From assembly GCF_001424875.1 (NCBI RefSeq), contig NZ_LMCT01000008.1:151134-204183 (forward strand): a DNA stretch of 53,050 nucleotides. The letters run 5' to 3'. Both the position numbers and the translations under genes were made by a program. Shown in pieces: positions 36,147 to 45,508 of the stretch; positions within the stretch are counted from its first letter, which is position 1; every line of letters starts with the position of its first letter. Source of the DNA: Kitasatospora sp. Root107. GTDB lineage: Bacteria > Actinomycetota > Actinomycetes > Streptomycetales > Streptomycetaceae. The notes beneath the pieces are model-generated. The model saw only the letters and a list, made by a program, of their open reading frames with translations, had not been told where the DNA came from and ran no database searches.

Positions 36147-38819
36147 TCAGACCAGCGCCGGGGTGAGCGGTGCCGGGCTGCGCAGGCGCCAGACGCCGGG
36201 GCGGATCTCCAGGCAGCCGGCCGGGTCGTCGTCCGGGTCGTGCAGTCGGCGCAGGGCGCGCCTGGCATGGGCCTCCAGGCGGCGGTCGCGCAGGATCTGG
36301 GCGATCTCCAGGCACTCGGTGAACCGGGAACGCGCCGCGGTCGGGCCGTCCGCCAGCAGCGCGGCCAGTGCCAGGGCCCGGAGCACGTGGTAGCGCTCCC
36401 GGGGCAGGCCGGGCGGCAGCGCGGCGAGTGCGGAGGTGAGCAGCGCGGTGGCCTCGGCGACCTCGCCGCCGTCCAGCCAGAGGTCGGCCAGCCCGACCAG
36501 GGCCCGGCTCCTGGCGACCTGGTCGGCGCAGTCCTCCGCCACCCGCCGGGCCGCCTCGTAGTGGTCCCTGGCCTCCGCCGTCCGCCGGTGCTGCCAGGCC
36601 AGATCGCCCAGCGAGCCGAGCAGCCGCGCCTCGCCCGAGCGGTCGCCGAGCTGCCGGGCGGCGTCCAGGGCGAGGGTGTGGGTCTGTTCCCAGGCCCGCC
36701 ACCGCGCGTGCGACTCCAGATGGCCGGTCAGCGCGGTCGTCAGCCGTACGGTCTGCTCCCAGAGCCCGGCCAGGTAGGCCTGCCGGACCACCTGGGTGAG
36801 CGGGCCGAGCTCCCGGGCGAACCAGTCGGACGGTGCGTCACCGCCGGTGGCCCGGACCATCCGGACGCCCGCCTGACGCGGATTCAGCACGGCGTCCACC
36901 TCCTCGGCGGCCCGGACGTAGGCGTCGCACAGTCTCCTGGTCGCCGCCCGTACGGTGTCCTCGCCCTCCTCCTCGGCGAGCCGCTCGGCGGCCAGCAGCC
37001 GGAGCAGCTCGGGCAGGCGGTACCGGCCGGGCTGCGGACCGTCGTGGTCGGCGGCCAGCAGGTGGTCGTCGACCAGGGCGTCCAGCAGCCGGGCGGTGCC
37101 GACCGGGGTGCGCCGGTCGTGCGGGTCGAGGCCGAGCACCGCGCTCACCGCCCACGGCTCGAAGTGGTCGGGCAGCAGGGCGAGCAGCCGGAAGGTCCGG
37201 CGTTCGGTCCGGTCGGCGTCCTGGTAGGCGGACAGCAGCCGCTCCCGGACGTCGAGTCCGCCGATCCGGAGCTCGGACAGCCGCGAGCGCCGGTCGCGCA
37301 GCCGGGTGGCCAGCGACTCGGCGGACCAGTGCGGCCGTGCGTTCAACTGCGCGGTGCCGACCCGGATGGCGAGCGGCAACCCGCCGCAGAGCTCGAGCAG
37401 TTCGGCCACCGCGGCCGGGTTCTCGGCGGCCCTGGCCGGTCCGGCGGCCGCCTCGAACACGGCCAGGGCCGCGCGCGGGTCGAGCACGTCCAGGACCAGC
37501 GGGTGCACCCCGTCCAGCCCGGCGGGCAGCCGACGGCCGGTGACGATCGCGCTGCTGCCCGCCGAGGTGGGAAGCAGCTGGCGCAGCTGGGCCTCCGAAC
37601 TGACGTTGTCCAGCACGAGCAACAGCCGCCGCCCGGCCAGCAGTTGCTGCAGGGCCTCCTGGAGGTCGGCCGGGTCGCTGCCGACCGGCACCGGTGCGCC
37701 CGCACGGCGCAGCAACGCCGAGATGGCCGCCGCCGGTTCGAGCCGTCGGCCCGGCTCGGGCCGGAGGTCGAGGAAGAGCTGACCGTGCGGGAACGCGTCG
37801 GCGCTGTGGTGGGCGGCGGCCACCGCGAGCGCCGTCTTGCCCACCCCGGGCTGACCGGCGAGCGCCACGAAGGCCCCGGGCGGGGCCGCCCGCAACAGCC
37901 GGTCGATCTCGGCCAGTTCGTCCTCCCGGCCGGTGAACGCCGGGTCGGCGGGCGGGAGTCCGTGCACCACCGGCAGCTCGGCGAGCGACCCGAGCGCCCC
38001 GAGCGACCCGAGCGCCCGGCGCTCACCGGCGGGTTCGGGGGCGGCCAGCCGTCGGTCGCCGGCCAGGATGCGCTGGTGCAGTTGCTGCACCGGTGCGCCC
38101 GGTTCGATCGCCAGCTCGTTCACCAGGGTGCGCCGCAGTGCACCGTACGCCCGGAGCGCCTCGGCCTGCCGGCCGGCCCGGTAGAGCGCCAGCATCAGCT
38201 GGCCGTGTAGCTCCTCGCGGAGCGGGAACTCCTCGACCAGGGCACGGAGTTCGGGGATCAGGTCGCGGTGCCGGCCGAGCTGGAGGTCGGCCAGGATGCG
38301 CTGCTCCAGCGCAGCATTCCTGGCCTCCAGCAGCCGGACCGACGCCGCGTCCAGCATCGGCCCGTGCGGAGTGTCACCGAGCAGCGGCCCGCGCCAGAGC
38401 GCGAGCGCCCGGCCCTGCAACTCGGCGGCGGCGGCGTGGTCGCCCGCCTCCAGCGCCTCCCGGCCGCGCTGGTAGAGGCCCTCGAAGGTGGTCAGGTCGA
38501 GCTGGTCGGCGTCGATCCGGATCCGGTAGCCCCGAGGCTGGGTGAGCAGGACGTGGGCGCCGTCCTCGGGAGCAGCCCGGCGGAAGATCTTGCGCAGCTG
38601 GGAGACGTAGACCTGGAGCGTGGTGGTCGCGGTGCGCGGCGGGTCGTCCTGCCAGAGCTCGTCGATCAGGCTGTCGACCGAGACCGTCCCGTTCGCGTTG
38701 ACCAGCAGGGCGCCGAGCACGCCCCGGACCTTGGCCGCGCCGGGGGTGTACGAGACACCGGGCCCGGCCGTCCCCTCGATCTCCAAGGGTCCCAGGATCC
38801 TGAACCTCAGTCCGCTCAT
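36147..38819 (-). CDS. SARP/AfsR-family regulator with NB-ARC domain
   Basis: An 890-residue SARP of the large AfsR type. An OmpR-like winged helix (LRFRILGPLEIEG ... SLIDELWQDDPPRTATTTLQ) precedes the BTAD domain (about 95-245, EFPLREELHGQLMLALYRAG), an NB-ARC ATPase with LAGQPGVGKTALAVAAAH, and a TPR-like C-terminus. SARPs activate secondary metabolite genes. A linker between BTAD and ATPase is encoded by two 18-base repeats. ATG 38819 was chosen; a GTG two codons earlier is possible. Confidence 0.92.
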   Translation of the reverse strand: MSGLRFRILGPLEIEGTAGPGVSYTPGAAKVRGVLGALLVNANGTVSVDSLIDELWQDDPPRTATTTLQVYVSQLRKIFRRAAPEDGAHVLLTQPRGYRIRIDADQLDLTTFEGLYQRGREALEAGDHAAAAELQGRALALWRGPLLGDTPHGPMLDAASVRLLEARNAALEQRILADLQLGRHRDLIPELRALVEEFPLREELHGQLMLALYRAGRQAEALRAYGALRRTLVNELAIEPGAPVQQLHQRILAGDRRLAAPEPAGERRALGSLGALGSLAELPVVHGLPPADPAFTGREDELAEIDRLLRAAPPGAFVALAGQPGVGKTALAVAAAHHSADAFPHGQLFLDLRPEPGRRLEPAAAISALLRRAGAPVPVGSDPADLQEALQQLLAGRRLLLVLDNVSSEAQLRQLLPTSAGSSAIVTGRRLPAGLDGVHPLVLDVLDPRAALAVFEAAAGPARAAENPAAVAELLELCGGLPLAIRVGTAQLNARPHWSAESLATRLRDRRSRLSELRIGGLDVRERLLSAYQDADRTERRTFRLLALLPDHFEPWAVSAVLGLDPHDRRTPVGTARLLDALVDDHLLAADHDGPQPGRYRLPELLRLLAAERLAEEEGEDTVRAATRRLCDAYVRAAEEVDAVLNPRQAGVRMVRATGGDAPSDWFARELGPLTQVVRQAYLAGLWEQTVRLTTALTGHLESHARWRAWEQTHTLALDAARQLGDRSGEARLLGSLGDLAWQHRRTAEARDHYEAARRVAEDCADQVARSRALVGLADLWLDGGEVAEATALLTSALAALPPGLPRERYHVLRALALAALLADGPTAARSRFTECLEIAQILRDRRLEAHARRALRRLHDPDDDPAGCLEIRPGVWRLRSPAPLTPALV
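37983..38018 (-). repeat. Two 18-bp tandem repeats in the SARP linker
   Basis: GAGCGACCCGAGCGCCCC (37983-38000) is repeated with one change at 38001-38018. On the coding strand it gives the Gly-Ser-Leu-Gly-Ala-Leu linker between the BTAD and NB-ARC domains. Confidence 0.7.
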
Positions 38820-38931
38820 GCCCACGCCTCGATTCGCCCGGCGCGTGCCCGGCACGACGCAGCTCTCCCGTTGGTCCGCTCGTTGCGCTCGCTCACTTCC
38901 GCCCCCGTGGCCGGTCCTGGTGTCGGTGGAC

Positions 38932-38962
38932 TCTCCGACGGCCTGGCCAAGTTGGTCGGAGA
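38932..38962. terminator. Hairpin downstream of the AfsA homologue
   Basis: TCTCCGAC (38932-38939) and GTCGGAGA (38955-38962) form an 8-bp stem with a 15-base loop just past the AfsA-like stop and before the SARP gene in the 155-base gap. Confidence 0.5.
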
Positions 38963-38974
38963 AGTACTGGTCGG

Positions 38975-39958
38975 TCAGAAGTCCTGGACGACGGTGGTGC
39001 GGGCCTCGGCCACGGCCCGCCGGTGCTGGGTCAGCGTCAGGGTGACCGGGACGGCGGGCCGTCCGGCCGCGTCCCGGCCGAGCTGTCCGGGCACCACCGC
39101 GCAGCGCAGTGGCAGGTCGGTCTCGGCGTAGCCGCTGACGTGGATGTCGGTGGCCACCAGGGTGGACCGTCCGGGCGCCAGGCCGAAGGCCCGGGACGCC
39201 GCCAACAGCGAGGCCTGGCGCAGCGATTCGAGCAGCAGTGTGCCGGAGACGTGCGGTCCGCCGCCGCCCAGCACCGGGTGGTCGGCGCGGCTCAGCACCC
39301 AGGTGCTGAGCTGGCCCCGGGAGCTCTCGGTGGGCTCGCTGACCACCACGTTCTGCGGCGCCGCCCGGCCGACCGAGGCAGGCGGCACCGGCCAGGCCGG
39401 GCCGTCCGGCTCGTCCGCCAGTTCGGGCGCGGCGCGGACCGCCCAACTGCTGTGCTCCTGGTGGGTGCGGTGCAGCACCGGCGGGACGAACACCAGGCCC
39501 GCGCTGCCCGTCGCGCAGGGCACGTCGTCGATCTGGACGGACAGGTGGAAGTCCAGGCCACGTGGCACACCGTGCACCGAGTTGGCCGGAGTGGCCCGGA
39601 TGTCGGTGGTCATCCGGGCCGGCCGGGACTCCACCCGCCAGGCCGTCAGATCGGTCAGCTCCAGGCTGAACCGGTAGAACAGGCCCCGGCGTTGCGCGGG
39701 CACCCCGAAGTACTGGTGGCCGACGAACTCGCCGATCTCCCGGATCGCCTCGGTGGTCAGCTGGTGGTCGTGGAAGTGGCCTGACCCGTCGTTGAACAGC
39801 GGGTGCCGGAGCGGGATCTCACCGGCCAGCACGAAGCGTTCCTCGCCGTTGCTCGGCGCGTCGAGCAGGTAGTGGTCCCAGGACGGCGGGCAGTGGATCA
39901 GGTGCCGGATGTCGTGGCCCGTGCCCAGCTCCGCGGTGGCGGCACTCTCGCCTCTCAT
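38975..39958 (-). CDS. AfsA-family gamma-butyrolactone/butenolide biosynthesis protein
   Basis: A 327-residue AfsA homologue with two hotdog repeats. The first repeat includes EAIREIGEFVGHQYFGVP and the second LLLESLRQASLLAASRAFG, matching the ExxRQ-type motifs of AfsA. AfsA condenses dihydroxyacetone phosphate with a beta-ketoacyl-ACP as the first step to A-factor-type signals. ATG 39958 follows GGGAGG at good spacing. No ArpA-type receptor and no reductase for the later steps lies nearby, so the signal may be completed or sensed elsewhere. Flanked by SARP and LAL regulators. Confidence 0.9.
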   Translation of the reverse strand: MRGESAATAELGTGHDIRHLIHCPPSWDHYLLDAPSNGEERFVLAGEIPLRHPLFNDGSGHFHDHQLTTEAIREIGEFVGHQYFGVPAQRRGLFYRFSLELTDLTAWRVESRPARMTTDIRATPANSVHGVPRGLDFHLSVQIDDVPCATGSAGLVFVPPVLHRTHQEHSSWAVRAAPELADEPDGPAWPVPPASVGRAAPQNVVVSEPTESSRGQLSTWVLSRADHPVLGGGGPHVSGTLLLESLRQASLLAASRAFGLAPGRSTLVATDIHVSGYAETDLPLRCAVVPGQLGRDAAGRPAVPVTLTLTQHRRAVAEARTTVVQDF

Positions 39959-40091
39959 GGTCCTCCCTCTGCTCCGGCGCCGTGCATCGACCGGGCCGGT
40001 TGCCGACCGCCCGTCCGCCAGCGTCGCCGCACCGGCCGGGCCGGGGCCAGCACGGCACGGTGGCAGCAAGTTGACTGGCCAGAACTGCCGG

Positions 40092-40118
40092 TCAGCGCCT
40101 CAGCAGCGCTTTAGTCGC
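40092..40118. promoter_or_regulatory. Second CTAAAGC dyad, upstream of the AfsA homologue
   Basis: Read on the minus strand, GCGACTAAAGCGCTGCTGAG continues to GCGCTGA and matches the dyad at 35467-35491 at about 20 of 27 positions. It lies roughly 135-160 bases upstream of the AfsA-like start in the 232-base gap before the LAL gene end. Confidence 0.45.
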
Positions 40119-40190
40119 GCTCATGGGGCGGGCCGGACAGTGGAGTACGTCGGCAGCGCCAGGTGTTCCCCCCTCCGGGGCGCTCCCGTC

Positions 40191-42638
40191 CTACGGCCCG
40201 CTCCACGGGTTGCCCCCGATCCGTGGAGCAGGGCCGCCCGGTCCTGACGGCCGGCGCTGCCGGTCGTCCAGTCCGACCAGGTGGGCGACCTGCGCCCGGG
40301 AGACGATGCCGAGCTTGCGGAAGATCCGGCTCAGGTAGGTCTCCACGGTCTTCGCGCTGACGCCCATCCGGCCGGCTATCTGCTGGTTGGTGCACCCCTC
40401 GCTCACCAGCAGCGCCACCTGCGCCTCCCGTCGGCTGAGCCCGGCCAGTCCCGGCTGCTCCGTCGGGTCGGGCCCCGGCTTTACGGGCCCGGCGTCCGCA
40501 CGTAGTGCTACGAGCTCGGGCCCCGGGAAGGCCTCGGCCGGGGCCGGTACGGCGCCCAGGACGCGCAGCGTCTCCTCGACCCGGCGCTGCCACAGCCGAC
40601 CCAGGCCCGCCGCCTCCCGCCCGGCCGCGGCCGCCGCCCGGTGGGCGCCGGGGACGTCCCGCCCGGCGAGCCTGATCCGGCTGTGCCAGAGCAGGGCGTC
40701 CACCGCCAGCGGCGGGCTGTTGAACCGTCGCCCGGCCGCCACCGCCAGCACCGCCCGGTCGGCCGCCCCCGCCAGGTCCCCGGCGTCCCACCTGGCCCGG
40801 GACAGCCCGAGCGCCGTGCGGCCGAGCAGCTGCCACTGCCCGGAGTCGAGTACGGCCTCGAAGGCCCGGCCGAGCAGGGCCTCGGCCCGGTGCCGCCGCC
40901 CGAGATAGAGCTCGGCGTCGGTCAGCCAGCGCACCGACTCCAGCCGGTGCAACGGGAGTTCCTGCCCCGCCAGCCGTTCGGCCGCCGCCCCCGCCACCTC
41001 CGCCGCCTCGGCGAACCGCTCCTCGGCGGCGTGCGCGGCGGCCAGCAGCGCCAGTGCGTGGGCCTGTGCAGCGGTGTCGCCCAGCCGGACGGCCCGTACG
41101 TACCCGTGCTCGGCCCACTGCACGGCGGTCCGCCCACCGACCGGGTCACCGACCTCCAATGCGAGGGCGGCCCAGGCGAGCTCGACGTCCTTGGCAGTCG
41201 CCAGCAGCTCCCGCGCCGCCGCCCAGCGCCCCAGTCCGCGCAGCGCCGACGACTCCGCCTCGGCCACCGCCTGCCGGCCTCCGGCGCCGTTGCCCACCCT
41301 GGCCAGGGCGTACGCCGCCAGCGCCTCCTCGGCCCGCCCGGTCAGCGTGAGCGCCTGGCCCAACCGGCCTGCCCAGTCGGCTGGTTCGTCGGCCCAGCGA
41401 CGCAGCCGCCGGGCCGCCGCCGCCGGGGCGCGGTACAGGTCGGCGGTCGCCCCGGCCAGCAGCAGCTGACGGTCCGTCGGTCCGAGTGAGGAGGCCCGCT
41501 CCAGGTGGGCCGCCAGCAGCTCGGCCGGAGCGCCGGTCCGGCGCAGCGCCGAGAGTGCCCGCCCGGCCGCCCCGTACTGCCAGCCGGCCCGGCCGCCGCG
41601 CAGCAGCAGCGTCCGCACCACCGGGTGCCGGAATCGGAAACCGGAGCCCTCGGGCGCCGGCCGGAGCAGTGCCTCGGCCTGCAACTCGTCTATCGCGAGC
41701 AGTACTTGGGCCAGCGGCAGCCCGGCCACCTCGGCCACCGGCTGTGGCGCGACCGTGCCCCCGAGGGTGGCCGCCGCCCACGCGGTGCGCCAAGCGGTAC
41801 CGGAGAGCGGGCCGAAGTCGAGTGCGACCGGGCCGCCGCCCGGCGTCGGCTGCGCGGTCGCCAGTTCAAGCGCGCCGACCAGCTCGGGGGCGGACCCGGC
41901 GCAGGCCCGGAGCAGCCCGGGCACCCCGGCCGCGTCCCGCAGCAGCACCTGACGGTCCACCGGATCCAGCCCGGGCCCGAGCAGTGCGGCCGCCTCGTGT
42001 GCCGCCAGCGGCCCCAACTCCAGGTGCTGCCAAGGCTGTCCGCCGCCGGTGCTGCGCAGCGCGGCGAGCCGGTTCGCGGCGGGGGAGTCCCGGTGCGCCA
42101 GCACGGTCAGCAGTCGGCCTCTCGGCGGGTGCCGCACCAGGTGGTCGAGCAGATCCAGCGTCAGCGGGTCGGCCCGATGGGCGTCGTCCAGGACCAGCAG
42201 CAGTCCCGGCCCGTCCGCCAGCAGTTCCAGGACGCTGCGGACCGCCCGGATCAGCCAGTACTCGTCCGGTGCCCCGACCTCGGTGCCGCCACCGCCCAGG
42301 GCGGGGAACACCCGGCTCAGCCGGACCGCCAGCGTACTCGGCAACTCCACACCGGAGTCCGCCAGTTGGTCGTCGAGCGCGTCCACCACCAGTTCGAACG
42401 GGGTGGCAGGCCCACTGCGCCCGGCCCGGCCGACGGCCACCCGCCAGCCCTCCGCCCCGGCCAGCGCGGCCAGTTCGGCCAGCAGCCGGGTCTTCCCGAT
42501 CCAGGGTTCCCCGCTGACCGAGACGATCCGGGCGCGGCCGTCCGGCCCGGTGGCGCGGGTGAGGCGCAGGGCCTGTTCCAGCAGCTGCAGTTCCCCCCGT
42601 CGCCCCACCAGGGCGTCGCGGTCCGCTTCGGTTCTCAT
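40191..42638 (-). CDS. LAL-type LuxR regulator
   Basis: An 815-residue LAL regulator. Walker A GEPWIGKT is at 43-50, Walker B-like LLLVLDDAHRAD follows, and the C-terminal HTH reads LVSEGCTNQQIAGRMGVSA then KTVETYLSRIFRKLGI. The middle is Ala/Leu-rich and TPR-like. ATG 42638 lacks a strong ribosome binding site. It is a second, independent member of the same family as the regulator at 27480 and is divergent from the MFS gene at 42810, which it may control. Confidence 0.9.
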   Translation of the reverse strand: MRTEADRDALVGRRGELQLLEQALRLTRATGPDGRARIVSVSGEPWIGKTRLLAELAALAGAEGWRVAVGRAGRSGPATPFELVVDALDDQLADSGVELPSTLAVRLSRVFPALGGGGTEVGAPDEYWLIRAVRSVLELLADGPGLLLVLDDAHRADPLTLDLLDHLVRHPPRGRLLTVLAHRDSPAANRLAALRSTGGGQPWQHLELGPLAAHEAAALLGPGLDPVDRQVLLRDAAGVPGLLRACAGSAPELVGALELATAQPTPGGGPVALDFGPLSGTAWRTAWAAATLGGTVAPQPVAEVAGLPLAQVLLAIDELQAEALLRPAPEGSGFRFRHPVVRTLLLRGGRAGWQYGAAGRALSALRRTGAPAELLAAHLERASSLGPTDRQLLLAGATADLYRAPAAAARRLRRWADEPADWAGRLGQALTLTGRAEEALAAYALARVGNGAGGRQAVAEAESSALRGLGRWAAARELLATAKDVELAWAALALEVGDPVGGRTAVQWAEHGYVRAVRLGDTAAQAHALALLAAAHAAEERFAEAAEVAGAAAERLAGQELPLHRLESVRWLTDAELYLGRRHRAEALLGRAFEAVLDSGQWQLLGRTALGLSRARWDAGDLAGAADRAVLAVAAGRRFNSPPLAVDALLWHSRIRLAGRDVPGAHRAAAAAGREAAGLGRLWQRRVEETLRVLGAVPAPAEAFPGPELVALRADAGPVKPGPDPTEQPGLAGLSRREAQVALLVSEGCTNQQIAGRMGVSAKTVETYLSRIFRKLGIVSRAQVAHLVGLDDRQRRPSGPGGPAPRIGGNPWSGP

Positions 42639-42809
42639 GACCGGAAGCCTGTCCGGGAAGCCCCTGACACGCCAAGCGTCCGACGCTGTCAGGTACCGGA
42701 GTGGCAGCAAGTCCCTCGAGCGATCAGTGCTGTTGGGGAGCTCGGCCACCTTCTGTGGGGGAGAACCCCGACTGGCCGGGGGCGTTTCCGGCCGCCATCC
42801 TCGGGAGTC

Positions 42810-44244
42810 ATGGCCATCGAATCCGGGGAACTCGCACCTCCCGTCCAGGGCACGGCCAAGCAGCCGTACCCAGCGCCCGCCGACGCGCCCTCCCACCCGT
42901 CCGCCGAAGCCCCTGAGCGCTCCCGCCGGGTGCGGTGGGGCTACGCCGCCGGCTCCCTGGTGACCGGCACCTTCAACACCCTGCCCGGCCTGCTCCTGCT
43001 GCCGTACCTGACCGACACGCTCGGGGTGGGCGCGGCGCTGGCCGGTCTGATCGTGCTGCTCCCCAAGGTCTGGAGCGCGGTGCTCAACCCGCTGGCCGGA
43101 CGCCTCACGGACCGCACCTCGAGCCGCTGGGGCGCCCGCCGCCCGTACGTGCTGTTCGGCGGTCTCGCGGTGGCGTTCTTCCTGGCCACCACCTTCGCCG
43201 GGTTCGCCGGGGGCTCGGCCGGTGTCTGGCTGACGGCGGCCGGATTCCTGTGCACCGCCACCGCGTTCGGCTTCTTCCAGGTCCCGTACGCGGCCATCCC
43301 GGCCGACATCACCCACCGCACCGAGGACCGGATCCGGCTGGTCGGCGGCCGGGTCGCGGTGATCGGCCTGGCCGCGCTGGTGGCCGGCGCGGTCGGTCCG
43401 GCCGTGGTCGAGGCGGCGGGCGGCGGCGTCGCCGGGCACCGCTGGGCCGGCCTGTTCGGGGCCGGGGTGGTGGTGGTCGGCGCTCTCGCGGTCTTCCTGG
43501 GCACGGCCGGGGCCCGGAGCCGGCAGGTGCTGGCGAGCGAGCCCAGCCTGCGCCGCCAGCTCGCGGTCGCCCGCGCCAACGGTCCGTTCCGGGTGCTGTT
43601 CGCCTGCGCGGTGGTGCAGACCCTGGCGACCGGCTGCTTCCTGGCCGGCGCACCGTACTTCGCCCGGCACGTGATCGGCGACCCGACCGCGACCGGTGTC
43701 GCGGTGGCGGCGTACGTGGCCCCCAACCTGCTGGCCGTCGGGCTCTGGTCCAAGCTGGCCGCCCGGCTCGGCAACCGGGCCGGCTACACCATCGCCAACC
43801 TGCTGTTCCTGACGGGCTGTCTGACCTTGTTGGCCGCACCGGCATTGCCGGTCGCGCTGGCGCTGCTGCTCTGGGGAGTGGCGGGGGCAGGCCACGCCGC
43901 TGCTCTGCGCGTACGCGATGCTCCCCGAGTACATCGCCCGGGACACCGCCCGCACCGGCCGCCAGCAGGCCGGGGTGTTCTCCGGGGTCTTCGCCACCGG
44001 CGAGGTGCTCGGCCTGGCGCTCGGGTCCTTCGCCTACGGGCTGGTGCTCCAGGCGTTCGGCTACGTCTCCTCCGACACCGGCCACGCCGCCGCCCAGTCC
44101 GCCGGTGCCGAGCTCGGCGTGCTGCTCGGCGTCACCCTGTTCCCAGCGCTCGCGACCGCCGGTCTGCTGTTCCTGCACCTCCGCCGACGTACCGCCAGTG
44201 CAGCTGATGCCGCATCCGGCGACGTTTCCCCTGTGGTGATGTGA
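42810..44244 (+). pseudogene. MFS (GPH-type) transporter interrupted by a frameshift
   Basis: A membrane transporter in two frames. The first part (42810 to about 43887) has segments with PYVLFGG, VPYAAIPADIT and further helices, in the pattern of the glycoside-pentoside-hexuronide symporter group. At 43883-43887, a run of five G, the reading frame changes by one base; the homologous continuation LLCAYAMLPEYIARD goes on in the next frame to a stop at 44244. Removing one G would give one continuous protein of about 477 residues. Either the gene is broken or one base is wrong in the assembly. Its position beside biosynthetic genes suggests an exporter or sugar transporter. Confidence 0.8.
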
Positions 44245-44278
44245 CGCGCCGTCCGGGCGATGCTCCGGACGGCGCGTC
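44243..44278. terminator. Strong bidirectional hairpin terminator
   Basis: GACGCGCCGTCCGG (44243-44256), an 8-base loop, and CCGGACGGCGCGTC (44265-44278) form a perfect 14-bp stem between the convergent MFS and SapA-like genes. Confidence 0.85.
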
Positions 44279-44311
44279 CCGAACCCCCGGGTCTCCGGGG
44301 CGGTTCAGCGA

Positions 44312-44722
44312 TCAGCCGCAGTGCGACCAGCCGGACATCCAGCTGATGCCCTCGAAGGAGCCGCCCCACGAGATGCACGTGTTCGGGGCATAGAGCGTGA
44401 CCGGGCCGGCGTAGTAGTAGTAATAGCCCCAGTCGGGGGACATCACGAGGTCGCTCTGCCGCTCGATCTGCACCCGCAGGTCGTACCTCGTGGTCCCGTT
44501 CGGGCTCCGCACCCAGGTGACAGCACAGTTGGTCGAGCCGTTGTAGAACAGGTAGACGTCGGCCACCGAGCCGAGGGCGTGGTGGTCGATCTGGTGGTAG
44601 CTGCTGCCGCAGGCCCCGCTCGGCGTCGTGGCCGCTTCGGCCGGAGCGGCCACGAGCATTGTTCCCGCGACCATGCCCAGAACACTGAGCGCGAGGGCCG
44701 CCATCCGCTGTATCTTGCGCAT
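44312..44722 (-). CDS. SapA-like spore-associated/exported protein
   Basis: A 136-residue secreted protein. The signal peptide has a basic start (MRKIQR), a hydrophobic core (LALSVLGMVAGTMLVAA) and a likely cut at PAEA-A. The mature part begins TTPSGACGSSYHQIDH and includes VYLFYNGSTNCAVTWV, YAGPVTLYAPNTC and a final WSHCG, which match the Cys and aromatic pattern of Streptomyces spore-associated protein A. ATG 44722 is preceded by CGGAG; an earlier in-frame start is less likely. Function unknown. Confidence 0.85.
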   Translation of the reverse strand: MRKIQRMAALALSVLGMVAGTMLVAAPAEAATTPSGACGSSYHQIDHHALGSVADVYLFYNGSTNCAVTWVRSPNGTTRYDLRVQIERQSDLVMSPDWGYYYYYAGPVTLYAPNTCISWGGSFEGISWMSGWSHCG

Positions 44723-44832
44723 GAATCTCCGTTCATACATGCCTAGTCCGAAACTGCAGCAGGCACGATAGCAGCGACCAAGATCGTCTGAATATGGGTC
44801 AGCAAGGTGGCGGGCGATCTTGCCCGCTCGAA

Positions 44833-44869
44833 GCGGCGCGGCACCCGGGGACTACTCCCGGCGCGCCGC
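44833..44869. terminator. Hairpin around the ABC permease stop codon
   Basis: GCGGCGCG (44833-44840) pairs with CGCGCCGC (44862-44869), with a further CCGGG/CCCGG pairing inside. The permease stop codon lies in the apical part. Likely terminator of the ABC operon. Confidence 0.55.
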
Positions 44870-45508
44870 AGCGAAGTCGGTGACGAGGACGGCGACGACG
44901 GTCAACACGGCCCCGAGCACGGCCAGCCCGCCGACCGGCCAGACCAGCTCCGCCGCCGGGTGCCGTCCGGCCAGCAGGGTCAACAGCGGGTTGAGCGGCG
45001 GCAGTCCTGGCACCAGCGGCAGCACCAGGGCCGAGCCGAGAGCAGCCAGCAGGGAGTACCCGGGGCGGCCGACCACCGGGCGGGAGCAGACCAGGCCGAG
45101 GGCGCAGCCGGTGAACGCGGCCGCCGACTGGGCCGCCGCCCCGACCAGCAACTGCATGCCCTGGACGGTGTGTTGCCCCACGATAAGCGGGTAGACCAGG
45201 CCGACCACGGTGAGCAGCAGGCAGATCCCCAGCGCCACCAGCGCGTCGGCGACGAACAGCCGTCGTGCGCGGCCGGTGCTCACCACGGCGATCGCCCGGG
45301 CCTGGGGCTCGTCGAGGTTGACCACGCTGACCGTCAGCCAGCAGGCGGACAGGAACATCGCACCCGCGCAGACCCCGTAAGCCGAGGTCAGCGGACCGGA
45401 ATCGCTGCTGGTGAGCACCGTCACCAGGGCGAGGAAAATCAGCACGGGCGGCAGGTACCGCTGCGAGTGCAGCAGCCTGGCCAGCGTGTAGCGGCAGAGC
45501 GCGGTCAT
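44852..45508 (-). CDS. ABC transporter membrane subunit
   Basis: A 218-residue hydrophobic protein with about six predicted membrane segments (for example LPPVLIFLALVTVL, AGAMFLSACWLTVSV, ALGICLLLTVVGLVYPLIV and LAVLGAVLTVVAVLV). It has no conserved catalytic motif. Its ATG overlaps the ATPase stop (ATGA), so the two make an ABC system of the small export type. Substrate unknown. Confidence 0.8.
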   Translation of the reverse strand: MTALCRYTLARLLHSQRYLPPVLIFLALVTVLTSSDSGPLTSAYGVCAGAMFLSACWLTVSVVNLDEPQARAIAVVSTGRARRLFVADALVALGICLLLTVVGLVYPLIVGQHTVQGMQLLVGAAAQSAAAFTGCALGLVCSRPVVGRPGYSLLAALGSALVLPLVPGLPPLNPLLTLLAGRHPAAELVWPVGGLAVLGAVLTVVAVLVTDFAAARRE

